A stretch of DNA of 64,000 nucleotides from Myripristis murdjan (GCF_902150065.1 NC_043983.1:20871321-20935320), one strand, 5' to 3'; positions 39,605 to 52,807 are shown, numbered from the stretch's first letter. A program made the numbers and translations. The notes: generated by a model not told the origin, from the letters alone.

Positions 39605-41105
39605 GATCTTTCAAAGACGGCCTTGGGAACATGTCAGTCTCTTATGGGGATTCTCTGGGTGTCACTGACAGGGTTTGAAACCATGAAACCTCCACATTAC
39701 ACCTACAGGAGCTTTTATGACATCCCATTCTAAATCCATAGGTATTAATATGGAGTTGGTCCCCTCTTTGCAGCTAGAAGAAGCTTCCACTCTTCTGGGA
39801 AGGCTTTCTACAAGATTTTGGAGTGAGTCTGTGGGAATTTTTGCCGGAATAACATTTGTGAGGTCGCACACTGATGTTGGACGAGAGGGTCTTGCTCTCA
39901 ATTTTCGGTTCTAGTTCATCCCAAAGGTGTTGGATGGAGTTGATGTCAGGGCTCTGTGCGGGCCAGTCAAGTTCTTCCAAACCAAACTCACCCAGCCATT
40001 TCTTTATGGAGCTTGCTTTGTGCACTGAGACACAGTCATGTTGGAACAGAAATGGGCCTTCCCCAAACTGTTCCCACAAAAGGCCCGTTTCCACCGCAGG
40101 AACTTCGGGATAATTTTACGGGGCCGTGGCCGTTGTCGCGTGTCTCCACTGCCGGAACTACCCTGAAGGAGAGAGTTCCTGAACCTTTACAGGGACTAAA
40201 AAAACGGCCCTGCATCGGGATAGGGACTCTGAGCAGCCCCGAAAAACTCCTGGGTTTACTCACGGCGCGATGTGATGTCAACAGAAAGCAGGCGTCCCTA
40301 GCAACACGGCCAACACTACCAAGCTAACGCTAACGCTAACAACACACTCTTTAGCCGGCATTTTTAGGTACATTTTGGTGGAAACAGGCCTAAAGTTGGA
40401 AGCACAGAATTGTCAAAAATGTCTTGTTAAGCTGAAGCATCAAGATTTCCCTTCACTGGAACTAAGGGGCCGAGGCCAAGCCCAGAAAAACAAGATTATC
40501 CCTCCTCCTCCAAACTTTACAGTCGGCACAATGCAGTCAGACAGGGAACGTTCTCCTGGCATTTGCCAAACCAGACTCATCCACCAGACTGCCAGATAGA
40601 GACAAGTGATTTGTCACTCTACAGAACATGTTTCCACCGCTCCAGACTCCATCCAATGCTTGGCGATGTAAGGCTTGAATGTGGCTGCTCGGCCATGGAA
40701 ACTCATGCCACGAAGCTCCTGGTGCACAGTTTTTGCTCTGCAGGTACTGAGTGTTGGTGACTTTGACGCACTATGTGTCTCAGCACTCGGCAACTCTGGT
40801 GGCTGAGTTGCTGTGGTCCCTAAACGTTTCCACTTTGCAATAATAACGCTTACTATAGCTGATGGTGGAATATAAAGGAAGGAAGAAATTTCACATGCTG
40901 ACTTGTTGCATCCTATTACATTACTATTACAGTACCAAACTGGAATTCAGTGAGCTCTTTAGATCAAGCCATTCTTTCACAAATGTTTGTAAAGGCAGAC
41001 TGCATGGCTAGCTGCTTTATTTTATAGACCCTGTGGCAATGGGACTAAATGAAACACCTGAATTCAGTGATTAAGAAGTGTGTCCCAATACTTCTGTCCA
41101 CCCAG
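39605..41105 (-). mobile_element. Decayed Tc1-like DNA transposon
   Basis: On the minus strand, fragments of a Tc1-family transposase remain, most clearly the C-terminal catalytic block ELDWPAQSPDINSIQHLWDELE (39774-40094) and the downstream ESLPRRVEA. The outer ends are inverted-repeat-like: ttgggaacatgtc on the left against gtgtcccaatactt on the right. The transposase is broken by many changes and by a 311 bp MITE inserted at 40081-40391. Without that insert the element is about 1.2 kb, shorter than a full 1.6 kb Tc1, so it also has internal deletions. It ends roughly 200 bases upstream of the SCP2 start codon. Confidence 0.85.
40081..40391. mobile_element. 311 bp MITE nested in the Tc1-like element, PIF/Harbinger-like
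   Basis: The terminal inverted repeats are aggcccgtttccacc (40081-40095) and ggtggaaacaggcct (40377-40391), matching at 14 of 15 positions. The flanking trinucleotide AAA occurs on both sides (40078-40080 and 40392-40394). Removing the insert plus one AAA restores continuous Tc1-like DNA (cccacaaa + gttgga). The 3 bp duplication points to the PIF/Harbinger superfamily. It has no coding capacity. The interior contains ctaacgctaacgctaac. It is younger than its Tc1 host. Confidence 0.85.
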
Positions 41106-41313
41106 TGCATCTGTGCTCGCTTGCAGAAAAAACAATCAGCGCATCTGCGATCGACAAGTCGAGCCTGAAGATCAGTCGGTAAAGGAAGGAACACGGAAGT
41201 GCCATCACAGCCATCAGCAAACAACAAGACAACAAGACAAGTCAAAGAGCACACGAGCACGACGCCGAGCTCTCCGAGGCACTTTGACTTATTTCACTTC
41301 ACGTTGCAGCAAA

Positions 41314-44300
41314 ATGCCTGAGTTACAGACGGCAAGGTGGGAATGTTTCACGTTGTACAGTCTATCTGGGACAAGGTGGATGACAAACGGTGCTTGTTCT
41401 TGAATAATTGATTGAGGTCACCCGGTGTCTTGGTTGCATTGGTGGAGAATAAAGCACGCTAATATGTCTTAAATTTATTAACCACGAGTTACATTGACAT
41501 AATGTTCATTTATGTAATAGTCAAGGCTACAATTAGCATGCTAGCCCACCGTTGGTTAGGACATCAATCTACCGGCAAACTTAAACTGAGCAAAGCAACC
41601 CCAGTTGTGTAATTGTGCACAAGGCAGCGTCACTATATAGTTATGGCTGCACGATGTGAACAACATTGCATACCTCGATATACATGCATAGACAATATAC
41701 GCCACGGTATGACTATGGGTTCACTCTTATTCGAAAATGTAAGTGTAGCAACAGTGAAAATACAGCATTCTTCAAAAAACAGCATAATTATACCAACTGG
41801 ACAGAGAAAATTAGAATTAGAAATGCTTTATTGATCCCCAAGGACAACGTGGGTGAGGTGCTCAGATTTTTTCGAGAAATAAATTATAAGAAATAGAATA
41901 AGAAATAAGAAATACTAAAACATGTGCCTTAGAAATTTAAAACGTGTTATGTATGTTACGTGTTATGTATGTTATGTATAAATATGTGCATTAATACTAC
42001 TTGTGCATTAATCATAATTGTAAAAAAAAAGTATGATATTCATGTGCAAATAAGTGCATTAATCCTGTAATCCTATAAAGCGATACAATAAGTACAGAAC
42101 AGTTACTTCACCAAGGATTTTATCGATCATTATATAAAAAAAAAAAAAACAACAAAAAAGTATATTAATACCAACTGGATGTAGAAAATGCAGTTACTTT
42201 ACAAAGTATTTATTTGATCAGAACAGACCAATCACTGTCTCAGGCTGACCATAACCCTAAATTAGATGTTGTCCATGTTGTTTTCTTTTGAGATATGAAT
42301 ATCGTGCATGTTTGGTACAGCAATGTCACAGTGCCAACCTCTGAAGCACTGGCACTGGAACGGGTGTATAAATCTTGGATTTATGCCGATTCAAGACCAT
42401 CCTGCAGTGCAGTGTTCAGCCTGGACTCAAAGATTGCCGCTGATTGTTAGGCACACCAACGTGAACCAGATAATACTGTGATATTTTAATCTTGATTCTC
42501 CTGATGCAAGTGGGAGTGACAGTCGAGATGCTCCTGTTTCCAGCATTCGGCTCTGTTTTGGATGGTGGATGGTGGGTGGGGGGATGCAGTAAATGTTTGG
42601 CAGTCAGGCCGAAAAGGATGGACAGTACATACTCTAAAATTGAAAAAGGGTACACACAGAGTGCTTGTTAAGTCAATGCAATATCAAGAATATTCCACTG
42701 TGTATTTGTTTTGTTTTCTGGGTTGACCATGTAAGGTTTATGGACCTGGGTTTATCTCTCTCTTTACCTTTGTCCTCAACAGGCGGAGGATTGAGGCGGT
42801 GAACACCAGTGCAAGTGATGGACTGGAGGGCTTCAAGGCGCACGCTGTCTTCCAGGAAATCGACAAGAAGCTGCAGGAGGTGACTGTGTGCCTCAAAAAG
42901 CACTGCCTTGATTCTTAGGGTGCTGCAATTAATAAGCAGCTCAGTTATCAATTGTTATGAGTCTAATCAAGCAGAGTAAAACAGTGACACAATCTTGGTA
43001 AGAAAAAAAGTAGGAAACAATAGCAGTGTGGTAATACAGGGGTTTATTAACAATGATATGACTCAGGCTTCAATTCCAATTATAATTAGTGGAGTAACGT
43101 AAAATAAGAACACAAACATGGGTTAACAGTGTATTCAAGTACAAAAATGGCCAAAGAAACAACTGTAATAATGAATAAAACAAAGAAACTACAATCATTT
43201 ACACATACAAAGTTTGCACCCTGAGGGCAATAAACCAGAGAATCCGGTTTTCATCTGGAGCTGTTTAACATGAATAGGCGACAGGCTCTCATAGACGCAG
43301 AAGTTAACAATCAGTCGGTAGAGCCAGCAGAAAGTCTAACCTCCTCCAGGGTTTTATACTCGTACACTGATCATGGCACACATAACTTTGCGCCACTTGC
43401 CGCCCGAACCACACAGGAGGTAACACAATCTGGTTGTCTCCTTTCCAAATAGGAAAATGTAGACTGGGTTGCACATTCCCCTCTCGCTTGCCTGGTTTCC
43501 GCCAGGTGCGCCAGTTCCCTTCCACGACCACACACATTTGAATGAGGTGGACTGGAGGCGATAAGAGCTGTGTTTGATACATTACGGCTTATGGTGTGTG
43601 TATCATATGGTATGTTAAGCCCTTTGAGATAGGCTCGTGATAAAGACCAATATAAATATGTTTGATTTGGCTTGACATGTCACACTACAGCATTCGCCTG
43701 TATAGCTTAGTGTGGCACATTTGGATCAGCTCCCAGACTGGAGTTATGTCATATCACAAAATAATGTCAGCTTATTTTGCTTGATTCAATCAGACAAATG
43801 GCTCACTCAGAAACCCTGTTTATCGGTACTGGCCTTTTCTGATCAGTCGTAGTGGATTCATTATGAGCTGGATGACAGTGCTGTCTGAGTAATGAATCAG
43901 CTATGCCGATGGTGGACTAGTCTTGAAGCTTTTATGTGTGGTTTAGTGGAAGAGCTCAGTCATAGCAGACCACTAACTGATCACAGTGAATTAAAGCTGC
44001 AGTTTGTCAGCTTGAAAATGCGGGTGAGGTTTATACTAAGTGTCCATGTAACACAGTGAGTTTACTTGCACAGCTTCATGTCCATGTTTCTGTGTGTTTC
44101 TACATTTCCAGAAAGGGCAAAAATGGCCATAAAGTCACTCCAAACTGTTCTGAAGCCACATGTTTGCACTGTAGGTTCAAAAGTCCAGTATTTATCTCAT
44201 TATCTCCTGGATTTGCACTTGTGCACCACTACACAGTCACTTAAGTAGGAAGCCGATGCTGCCTTCAGATGCTGTCGGTAAACGATAACTCTGAAATGCA

Positions 44301-47300
44301 TAAAATCCTCCTGTGACTATGAAACCCACCTTAAAGTGCTGTGCATAATGTCTGTTGAAATGTTTAATATTGCATATGTATGTAGGTTAATTAAAATTAC
44401 TGCACAAAATGAATGAAACAGCCCAGTTTCACATTTTTGGCCCTTTATGTACATTTAGTAGACATGTGGCTTTTCATAAGTCACAAGTTTAGATGAACAA
44501 AGGTCATAAAGATGTTTATGTGTTTTGAACAGGAAGGAGAGCAGTTTGTGAAAAAGATCGGGGGAATTTTTGCCTTTAAAGTGAAAGATGGCCCAAACGG
44601 ACAGGAGGCCACTTGGGTCGTGGATGTGAAGAACGGCAAAGGCTGTGTTCACAATGATGCTGGTAAGAAAACACAAGGTGCTGGACAACAATACATGAGC
44701 CTCCTGTATTAAAATAATATTAGACTCTTAGTACATAACTGTGTGGAAATGCAATTTAATCCTCAAAGGTGCTCTGCAGATTTTGATCAGTTCATTTGAG
44801 CTGTTTTGTGTACTTTTGGTGCTCATCTTAATCTTTGCTCATGCAATTTGTATTGATTTTTCATGTTTCCAATGTAATTGCACAATAACATGAGAATTGG
44901 ACACAAGATGTATAGGCCAATAAGACAAAATGGCACCACCATAATCCGTGTTGCTGTGTTTTTTTTTTTAAACAAGCATTGCGGCAATAGCCTTTATAGC
45001 TTTTCTTTTATCTCTCCCTCTCAGCTAAGAAAGCAGATTGCACCATTTCGATGTCAGATGCTGATTTGTTGGCCTTGATGACAGGGAAGATGAACCCACA
45101 GACGGTGAGTGTTTTGCTTTTGGTGCGTCATGAGGTGTTTGAATAGACTCACTTTGTCAGATGTTTGGTAGACATTTCACTTTCAGTAATTTTATTATGC
45201 AGTTCTTTGCTATTTCATTTTGTTAACTTGAGGTTTTTGCTTAGTGTTAAGTGTCATTGTGATTGCCTGTCTGCATCTGATGTTTAGCAGCTTAAGTTTT
45301 TATTAGTCGTTATCCACGTGGCCATAAAACATGATTTTTTTCATGTGCTGATTTGGAGTTTGTGCATGGAAGTCATGTGTCATGTTCTGCCAAAATAATC
45401 TAATTGGAGCAGGGCAGGGTCAATATTTAAATTACCCCTTTCTCAAACCTGCCTAATGGGTTGCCTTTGACAGTGACATGAACAAGTTTTTGTGGCTTGG
45501 TGGTGTGAGCAAATCAAGTCACATTCTCCTATAAGGCATTTTTCATTTTGAGAAGTTGGAAATTCTGTTGGCCTAAAAAGAAACATAAGCGCATATGGAA
45601 GTACTTCACCATATTGTTAGGGAATTAGGGCTATTATAGGTCGATCTGTAGTTTTTTGATGTTCTGTATCAAGTGCTACAGTCAAGTGCTGGTTATTACC
45701 ATAGTGTTTGCCATTATTTTCCACTTGTTCTGAAGTTTTGATCCTTTTTTGATGGCCCTTTAAGTTTTACAAGCAACACAGAGTACATTTTTAAAAAGGC
45801 AATGCAACCTTTGTATTTAATCTGGAAATTGGATACATATGATATAAGCAAGGAAATTTTAGAGACTGGTTAGAGGTCTTGTTGAAAGTGATTTAACCTT
45901 CATTATGTGCACATAGTATGGGCACCTGGCATCGAACAAAGACCAAAAATAGACCAGAATTATAAACACAGTGGCCTCCATGATGAATTGAATTTGCTCC
46001 TCCTTTCAAGCTTTTTCTCTTTCATGCATCTATTTGGAAGGAAAGATATCTAAAAAGTTTCATTGTAACATTTGAAAATCGTATCACTTTTACCATGATC
46101 AGTGTGCAGGGGGGCTCAGCTTTGGGACACAAACGTTTCTAAAACTAAATTAACATCGCCATGAAGTTTTGCTACACCACTCATGTTGGCCAGATGAAGA
46201 TTGATGTCAACTTTTGTGACCCTGTGACCTTTCCTCTAGTGCCACCAGCAGGACCACTGGGTCATTTGTGTTAGAAATAAGAGACTTGTCCAGTTATGTC
46301 TGATTTTGACAGTGATGATGGCATAAGCTGAAATATCTATCGCTATTTTGGTCTTTGGTCTTGTTGTTGTTGTTGGTTTTTTTTTTTTTTTTTTTTTTTT
46401 AACATAGTGTGCAGGAATTCTTTGACTTTTTATTATGGTAAAGTAGTATGATGCCCATATTAGTGGTTTTAGAAATATGACGCCATGGCAGTTCTCTGGC
46501 TATATATGCAGGTATAAAACAGGGTGTAAAGCTGTTGTCTTATATTTGTCTCCTGTGCAGCTATAAAAATATAAAAGAAACTTTGAGAATGCTTCTTTTG
46601 TATGCACCTTGAGTCCCTGCACTGTAATGAAAGATAGCTGTAGGCTTTCCAGGAACATGGTCAAGAAATTTTCCAATGCATTATCCGCCATTATTTAGAA
46701 AGTTGGAAAGACTGAGTTTCTTTATGTGGTGTTTCTGATATAAAGGCAAGAATTATGATTTCAGTCCTTCCACTTCAGCGTTGCAGAGGCACATGTTAAG
46801 GATAGAGCCGTCCATTTTCCTCTCAGAGCAATGAATATTTTTCTTATTTGGAGGATATCTGCTCACTCAGATTAGTCAAATTATTACCTGATGATGTGAT
46901 TTCTCTTTAAACTGTTTTTTCCCCCACATGCATTCATTGCTCTAATACTACCCTGACTGTGTTTGTGTGCCATGCACGGTTTCCTGCCCTTTTTATAAGC
47001 TGTTGTTACTGTTGCCCCAGTTTCCCTGGGTTGAGTTAATCTCTCACTTTAACTCTTTATTAAAGCAGCCACATGTAGTTCCCTCCAGCACAGACCTAAT
47101 CATATATATATATATTCTTGCACACAATGTTGGCATTTATTTTTACTTCTTTTTTTCCTTAGGATATAGAGGAGCCCACCTTGAACAAATTCAAGGTTAC
47201 TGCTAAGACATTTCTCCTGTATTCTGATCCACAGGCGTTTTTCCAGGGCAAGCTGAAGATCACAGGCAACATGGGACTGGCCATGAAGCTTCAAAACCTG

Positions 47301-47330
47301 CAGCTGCAGCCGGGCAAAGCCAAACTGTAG
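41314..47330 (+). CDS. scp2: Sterol carrier protein 2, short form, 141 aa, PTS1
   Basis: SCP2 binds and transfers sterols, phospholipids and fatty acyl-CoAs, mainly in peroxisomes. Five exons run 41314-41336, 42783-42879, 44533-44662, 45025-45104 and 47235-47330. They give about 141 residues. Exon 1 encodes only MPELQTA plus two bases of the next codon (donor GTGGGA); the ATG has A at -3 and the join to exon 2 ([32 protein letters not shown]) is in phase. The SCP2 domain follows: [62 protein letters not shown] and [27 protein letters not shown]. The C-terminal AKL is a type 1 peroxisomal signal. No thiolase domain of the long SCPx form lies upstream, so this looks like the teleost SCP2-only paralogue (scp2b) with its own promoter. 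Exon 1 is inferred; the rest is secure. Confidence 0.9.
41337..42782. other. SCP2 intron 1 with retroposon fragment
   Basis: The intron contains a 3' retroposon tail on the minus strand at about 41812-41900. AT-rich DNA with repeated 'gttatgtatgtta' follows at 41945-41985. No other exon was recognised. Confidence 0.5.
41812..41900 (-). mobile_element. Retroposon 3' tail, reverse orientation
   Basis: On the minus strand 'cttggggatcaataaagc' is followed by a short (TTCTAA)n-type repeat. It is the same class of ending as the (TATC)n-terminated copy at 37945-38018 and similar to common fish LINE/SINE tails. Only the 3' part is identifiable. Confidence 0.5.
42880..44532. other. SCP2 intron 2
   Basis: No exon is seen. 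Sequence at about 43612-43680 ('taagccctttgagata...gaccaatataaat...tttgatttg') resembles the 3' end of another abundant fish retroposon (from memory). The GC-richer DNA just before it (43270-43570) may belong to the same element. Confidence 0.4.
45105..47234. other. SCP2 intron 4
   Basis: This 2.1 kb intron has T-runs (a 22-base run near 46379-46400) and a short AT dinucleotide run at 47101-47113. No exon or recognisable element was found. Confidence 0.5.
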
Positions 47331-48061
47331 ATGAGACATCGAGGTCAGCTGTAGGTAGACCTCGGTGCACTCAATAGAAGTCACATTTCTATACCACAGA
47401 CTTAGCCACTAAGAGTTTAACAAGACGACTGGTGTCAGATAAGTATTAAAGGTCTGCTCGACAACAACCACTCTCATCACTGGACTGGATCACTGTCCCT
47501 CTGGTAGACTCAAAGACAGCCTCACCATCCTGGGGATCCATCAGCCTTGCCACTGTAACTGTGGAGAAAAGGATAGATGGACAGATAATCAATTCACACT
47601 AAAGTCCTTGTCTCCCAGCCCCTCTCATGATAATAAGTAGACTAGAGTAGAGAGAGGTGCTCCCTACTTTACAGTACTAATTCAATGATTTGTTTTGTCT
47701 GAGGAAATCTTTGAAACATCCACATTGATTTTTGTCATGTTTGTTTAACCTTTCTCTGCAATTTTCCTTCTGTCCATTGCTAAAGAAATGTTTCTTCAAA
47801 TTAATCATGTCTTGTAATATTTTAAGAGCAGATCAACGGCAAGAGTGCAAATTCTCGCAGTCAATTTGTGCAATTACAGAGACAACGAAACAGCCAAGTG
47901 CCTTGTCTCAGGTTCGCAATTTGCTGTAAGGTTTTTAACCGAGGGTAACACAACACCATGGATTTGTTTTCGCAGTCCGTCTTTATTAATAGATAGGGTT
48001 GGATCAACGTAATTTGCTGCCGTGCTATAACTATTGTACGAATCTAAACAGATTTCTACTG

Positions 48062-48067
48062 AATAAA
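48062..48067 (+). terminator. Polyadenylation signal of SCP2
   Basis: AATAAA lies about 730 bases past the SCP2 stop, followed by a GT-rich stretch. Confidence 0.55.
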
Positions 48068-48478
48068 GTTGTTTTTGCTGTAACATACTCTTGGTGGAAC
48101 TGATCTGGATTTGTTTTTTTTTTCTGAAACAGTAATTGTATTTAACATACACCCTTGACCACTTAAGAACTTTAGCGGAACATCTGGCATCAAGTGTGTA
48201 CTTCTAATATTTTTCCAGACATTAATGAAAAGCCCAGTTCAGCCGAGGTTGCCCTCCAGGCTCCTCCCATAAGTGGCCTCATTCATGTTTGAGCACAGGT
48301 CATCTATTAATGCTCTTCCTGCAGGGTCTTTGACCCTTTAAAAGTCCACAGGGAGAGGACTTTCTTGTTGACAAACGTTTTTCCACTGACATAATTTTGG
48401 TGTGCAGTTTAGGATTATATTATTCCACCCTCTACAATAATGTACTGTGCTCGTTTTGTCACTGTCAAGTTGGCTGAG

Positions 48479-48480
<2 letters not shown>

Positions 48481-48532
<52 letters not shown>
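48481..48532. repeat. (GT)n microsatellite
   Basis: About 26 TG units lie in the SCP2-PODN spacer. Confidence 0.95.
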
Positions 48533-48534
<2 letters not shown>

Positions 48535-51500
48535 CTCTGTGTGTTTGGAGGACCTTCCACTTTCCAGCGCTGCAGTGACCTGGTTCCAGACTGCCACGCT
48601 GTAGTTTTTCCTTTGTAAATGGAAGAGTGTGGCTAAAACACAAATCTGTTAACTAGCTCTGACCCAAATTCCACTGCAGTATTGGCTTGGCTCTGTTCAT
48701 TCTCTGGATCCCACTCTGCAGTCACAGTGGAGGTATTTCATTGGTCATTTGTGACTGCTTTTACAACATGAACTTTCACTAGTTCAATAGTTTTTCTCCA
48801 TTTGCAGTGTGCCGTGGAACCCTCAAAGTTCTGTACTGTACATTGTTTAGGCCATCAACTTCTATAAAACAAAATATATCTGATTAAATCACATAATGAT
48901 GTAATTGCTCTAATCATAGTGTGTCTAATTACAGATTGAACTGATTTGTAAATGTTAAAATGTCTCAAAACTATGATGAAATGTGTGGGTAACAGACGAG
49001 GCTGAAAGAAATATTGAAATCACAGGCAATTTTCTCATTCATCATTCACTTCGCTTTTTTGAAATACCACTCAAAATAATAAGATAATAGGACTAATGGC
49101 ATTGCAGGCAGTTTATGCATTAACGAACTCTGGACATCTAACTCTGCTTGTCCTTGACACCATGACTCTCACCTGAATAAGCAGCAAAAAATGAATAGAG
49201 GCACACAGGCAGTAAGTGCATCTATAAAGGACACATTCTCCACTTGCTTAAAGTGATTTTTTTTTTTTTTAGTGATTATGGCTGAACAAGAGCCATAACT
49301 TACAAAAGTGCAAAACTTCCCCAATGGAAAATTTAAGGAAAAAGACATCCAAATGCTGAATACACTGACAAGGAAGTGAAATGCAAAACATCACAGCAAC
49401 TAAAATTGTCACTAAAAACAAAAACAAGAATCTTCCAACTTACATATTAAAGGGTTTATTAGACTAGAGAGATATTTTGTAATAAAAACGGTCATATTTG
49501 TTAGTTAAAGAGCAACCAGTAATGTTGGTAATCAACAAAAGCCTCTTCGGGCGCTGTCTGGTCACACAGACACAGGTGGGTGGGACTTGAGGCCTTTGTT
49601 ATGGTAAGGGCCTGCATTAGTGGAAATGGGACAAACTTCTCAGGGTGTTTCTTGCTGGATGATAACAGTGTTCAAATAGAAGATTAAAAACATCAACTCT
49701 CTCACAAAATGCTGACAGGATCTCTGCTATGTGCAAAAAGAGCAGGCCAAACCACAGCTGTAACTGATAAAAACCATATATACCACAGAGGATCCTGTTT
49801 TCCATTAAAGATGCCATCATGGTACCTTGTTTGACCGTCTCCGTCCACGCCTCAGCACAGTCACTGCTGCTCTTTTCATTCAGAAAACAATTCTTGGACG
49901 TGTGCGCAGGTATTGATAGGAAACGATTTTAGAGTATACAATTTCAAGACTTCCTGCTGGTCATGAAAACTTTTATGATCTCTGCCTCCCTGTTCCAACG
50001 CTGTGGAACGGCCTGGAGAACAACTTGAGACTGCAGCCTGCCACCGAGTCCAAGAGAGTTGTTAAGACGGTGTAAGATGAATCGGCTGGAATGGCAGATG
50101 CTCCAAATAACTCGATTGAACATGTTCCACTGAAACAGCAGAAACTGTTATTAAAAACACTCAGCGGCAACCAGAACCAATCAAAGGAGAGCCAGGAGAG
50201 CCGGGCTGGCACAATGTGATCACGACGAGCGATATATTTTTTCCCGTCCTCTCTTGTTTGGGAAGAGATTAAAGGCTAAAAGTCGGAGATCAATCTCAGT
50301 GTGAAGGCTCACAGCTCAGCGGGCACTGGACCAGCGAGGGAGAGTCCCACAACAACTTCTGGCTCCCCGGCCAGGCGGGACTTGGTGTGTCCCTGTTCCA
50401 GCCTTCATCACTGTTTTCATTCTTCCCTACACTACAAGTCAGTTAACTGTGCGGATTCAGTTTCAAAACTTTCTTTTCCACTTTCTAAACCTTTCTCCCC
50501 TTTTTTTTCATTTTTAAAGGGACACTATGCAAAATAGAAAGTTATTTGAAGTGAGACTCAACTGGCAAATCATCATCATAATCATCATCATCAAATGTGC
50601 CTATTCCATTTGGTCAGCTGAGTCTGAAGGCTTCTCATTTGTATGTCTGAGACAGAGGGATGCGTTTTTATTCCCTCTCCAAAACATTCCTGTAAATTCT
50701 GATTTCTCTTCCTGACACCATGCATTCAAAAGCGTGCTATGCACCAGTTCCTGTTGTCTCTAGAAGAGCTCAGTCATACTTTAAAATGTCATCTCCTATG
50801 GGTGTGTGAGCGTGACAGATTTTACTTCAGGATGTTCAGAGGCGGTGCAAAAAACTGTGCCGCTCTTTTATTAAAACATGATGTTTGAATAGCCCGAGGT
50901 CTTCACTGTTGACCACCCTCAGTGATTTTGGAAAATGGCTGGCAAATGTCAAGGAAAATTATATTTTAGCTGTAATAATACACCCCATATTATTGGTCAA
51001 ATAGGTATAATGATAGCTATTTGACACATGAGGCCTGTGAATATCCTTTGTTCTTCAGCTGTTTTGCCCTCCGCACAAAAATTAAGGTAGTAAAAATGAG
51101 AAATATAGACACAGATTGTCCAAATTATCAGCATCCAGAAGCAGCGGGTGAAAATGAGGTGCGGAGTTTAACACACAAACAAACAAACACACAAACACAC
51201 ATATGCACAATAAAATCAATCAAATTTCACTTCAGCACTCATGATGAATCGACCCTACGCTCCTGCTTGTGTGTGTTTTCAGTACGAGTGAATTGTGTTT
51301 TCAGTGTAACACATTTTAATGGTAGCAGATGTTCAAACAATATGCCTTATGGGAGGTATGGCTATTGAAAAAGAGACCTAATCCAGAAACACGTGGGACA
51401 TTAGATCATATCCTGTCGCCCCTTTTTGGCAGGCACCTCTTCCACTTCTTCCTTTACTGCTGAAATATTTATGAAAACTCATGAGGTATTTTTACCCAGT

Positions 51501-52762
51501 GAAAGTTATCTCAGAACATACCGTTGTTAACAAACGGGTTCAAATGTATTTTTTCACTTAGAAAGCAAGGAACACTTTTTATCAAGCACACTTAATCCCC
51601 TGTTCTGCAATAATCTAAAACCGAGTTTACATTGGAAAGTAAGACTTATGTTTTGGTCTTTTCAGGAGACCGTGCCACATTGCAATTTTATGTCTTACCC
51701 TGGCTTGATAACAAGTTTTTTCCTCGCACAGCGTTCAAAGGACGTCGGAGATGCATGATCCAGATTATCTGTTTGAAGTGATCTGGCTTTGACTGAATCC
51801 AAGTGCTTCCTATTCCATCTACATGAGTATGATCTCAATTGATTTTTTTTTTTTTTTTTTTTTTTTTTTAGGTTTGGAAAGTATTTGTTGAATCCAAAGG
51901 AAAATTTACCACATTAAAAAGAAAAAAAAAACCAGCCAAACAAACTAATCACAACATGGAATTGCATCTCCACAATGCAGTTGGAACACCCTGACCTATA
52001 GGAGGGGAAAAAGCAATACTCAGGGAAAAACACAGAATTTGTGCTTTTGGCTCCCGTTCAGGTCCGAGCTGTCTCTCTTGCTCACTCCCTTCACTCTCTC
52101 TTTCTCCCTATCCCCCTTCCTTTCTTTTTCTTAACTTTCCCTCTCCCACTCCCACTCTCTCTCACATCTGGAGGGTATCTGGTGTGGCTGTGGCTGCTCG
52201 CTTGCTATGGGACAGTCTGTGTTTGGACTGGACGTCAGACTTCACTGGATTTCAGCAAGCGTTGCTTGGAAGTGGTAAAGTAGATCAGCATGTTGTTAAT
52301 GCAGGGTTTACTGATATTGTGCATGTCTTATGCATGGTGCATGATGTTAGATTGAGCTTTCAGTGTCAGTGTCAGTTTCACTCACCCTTGCATGACATTT
52401 TTGGCTTGTGGACAGCAATTCAAATCTTCCGACTCTTTTAGACTACAGTGCAGCCACATGTTGAGGTTAATAGTTATGTTGTGGTGAATAATGCATGCAG
52501 ACCTCTGCTCTGCTGGGGATGAGAATAAATGAGGGCTTGTCAGCACATCTGGAGACAAACAGTATTCTCACTGTAAGTGAATGAATTGTCAGGAAACTTG
52601 TTTTTGACTCAGTGAGAGGCTTAGGGAAGTTCTCCCTCGCTCTCTTGATGAATTTATTGTAAGCAGAGGTGACACCGCACAGTGGTTATGGGCAAGTGCA
52701 CAGGCTTCTTTATGTGATTTCTTTTCTTTTTTGCTGTGGGTATATCGATTTTGTGCATCTGT

Positions 52763-52765
<3 letters not shown>

Positions 52766-52804
<39 letters not shown>
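52766..52804. repeat. (GT)n microsatellite
   Basis: About 19 GT units lie in the SCP2-PODN spacer. Confidence 0.95.

Positions 52805-52807
<3 letters not shown>

Noticed and set aside
39874-40327. Plus-strand frames within the Tc1-like element
   Set aside because: They are antisense to the transposase remnant and cross the MITE insertion; not genes.
43304-43582. 92-codon minus-strand frame in SCP2 intron 2
   Set aside because: It lies next to a probable retroposon tail and has no recognisable protein family.
48338-48643. 101-codon frame with His-Thr repeats
   Set aside because: It is the translation of a (GT)n microsatellite.
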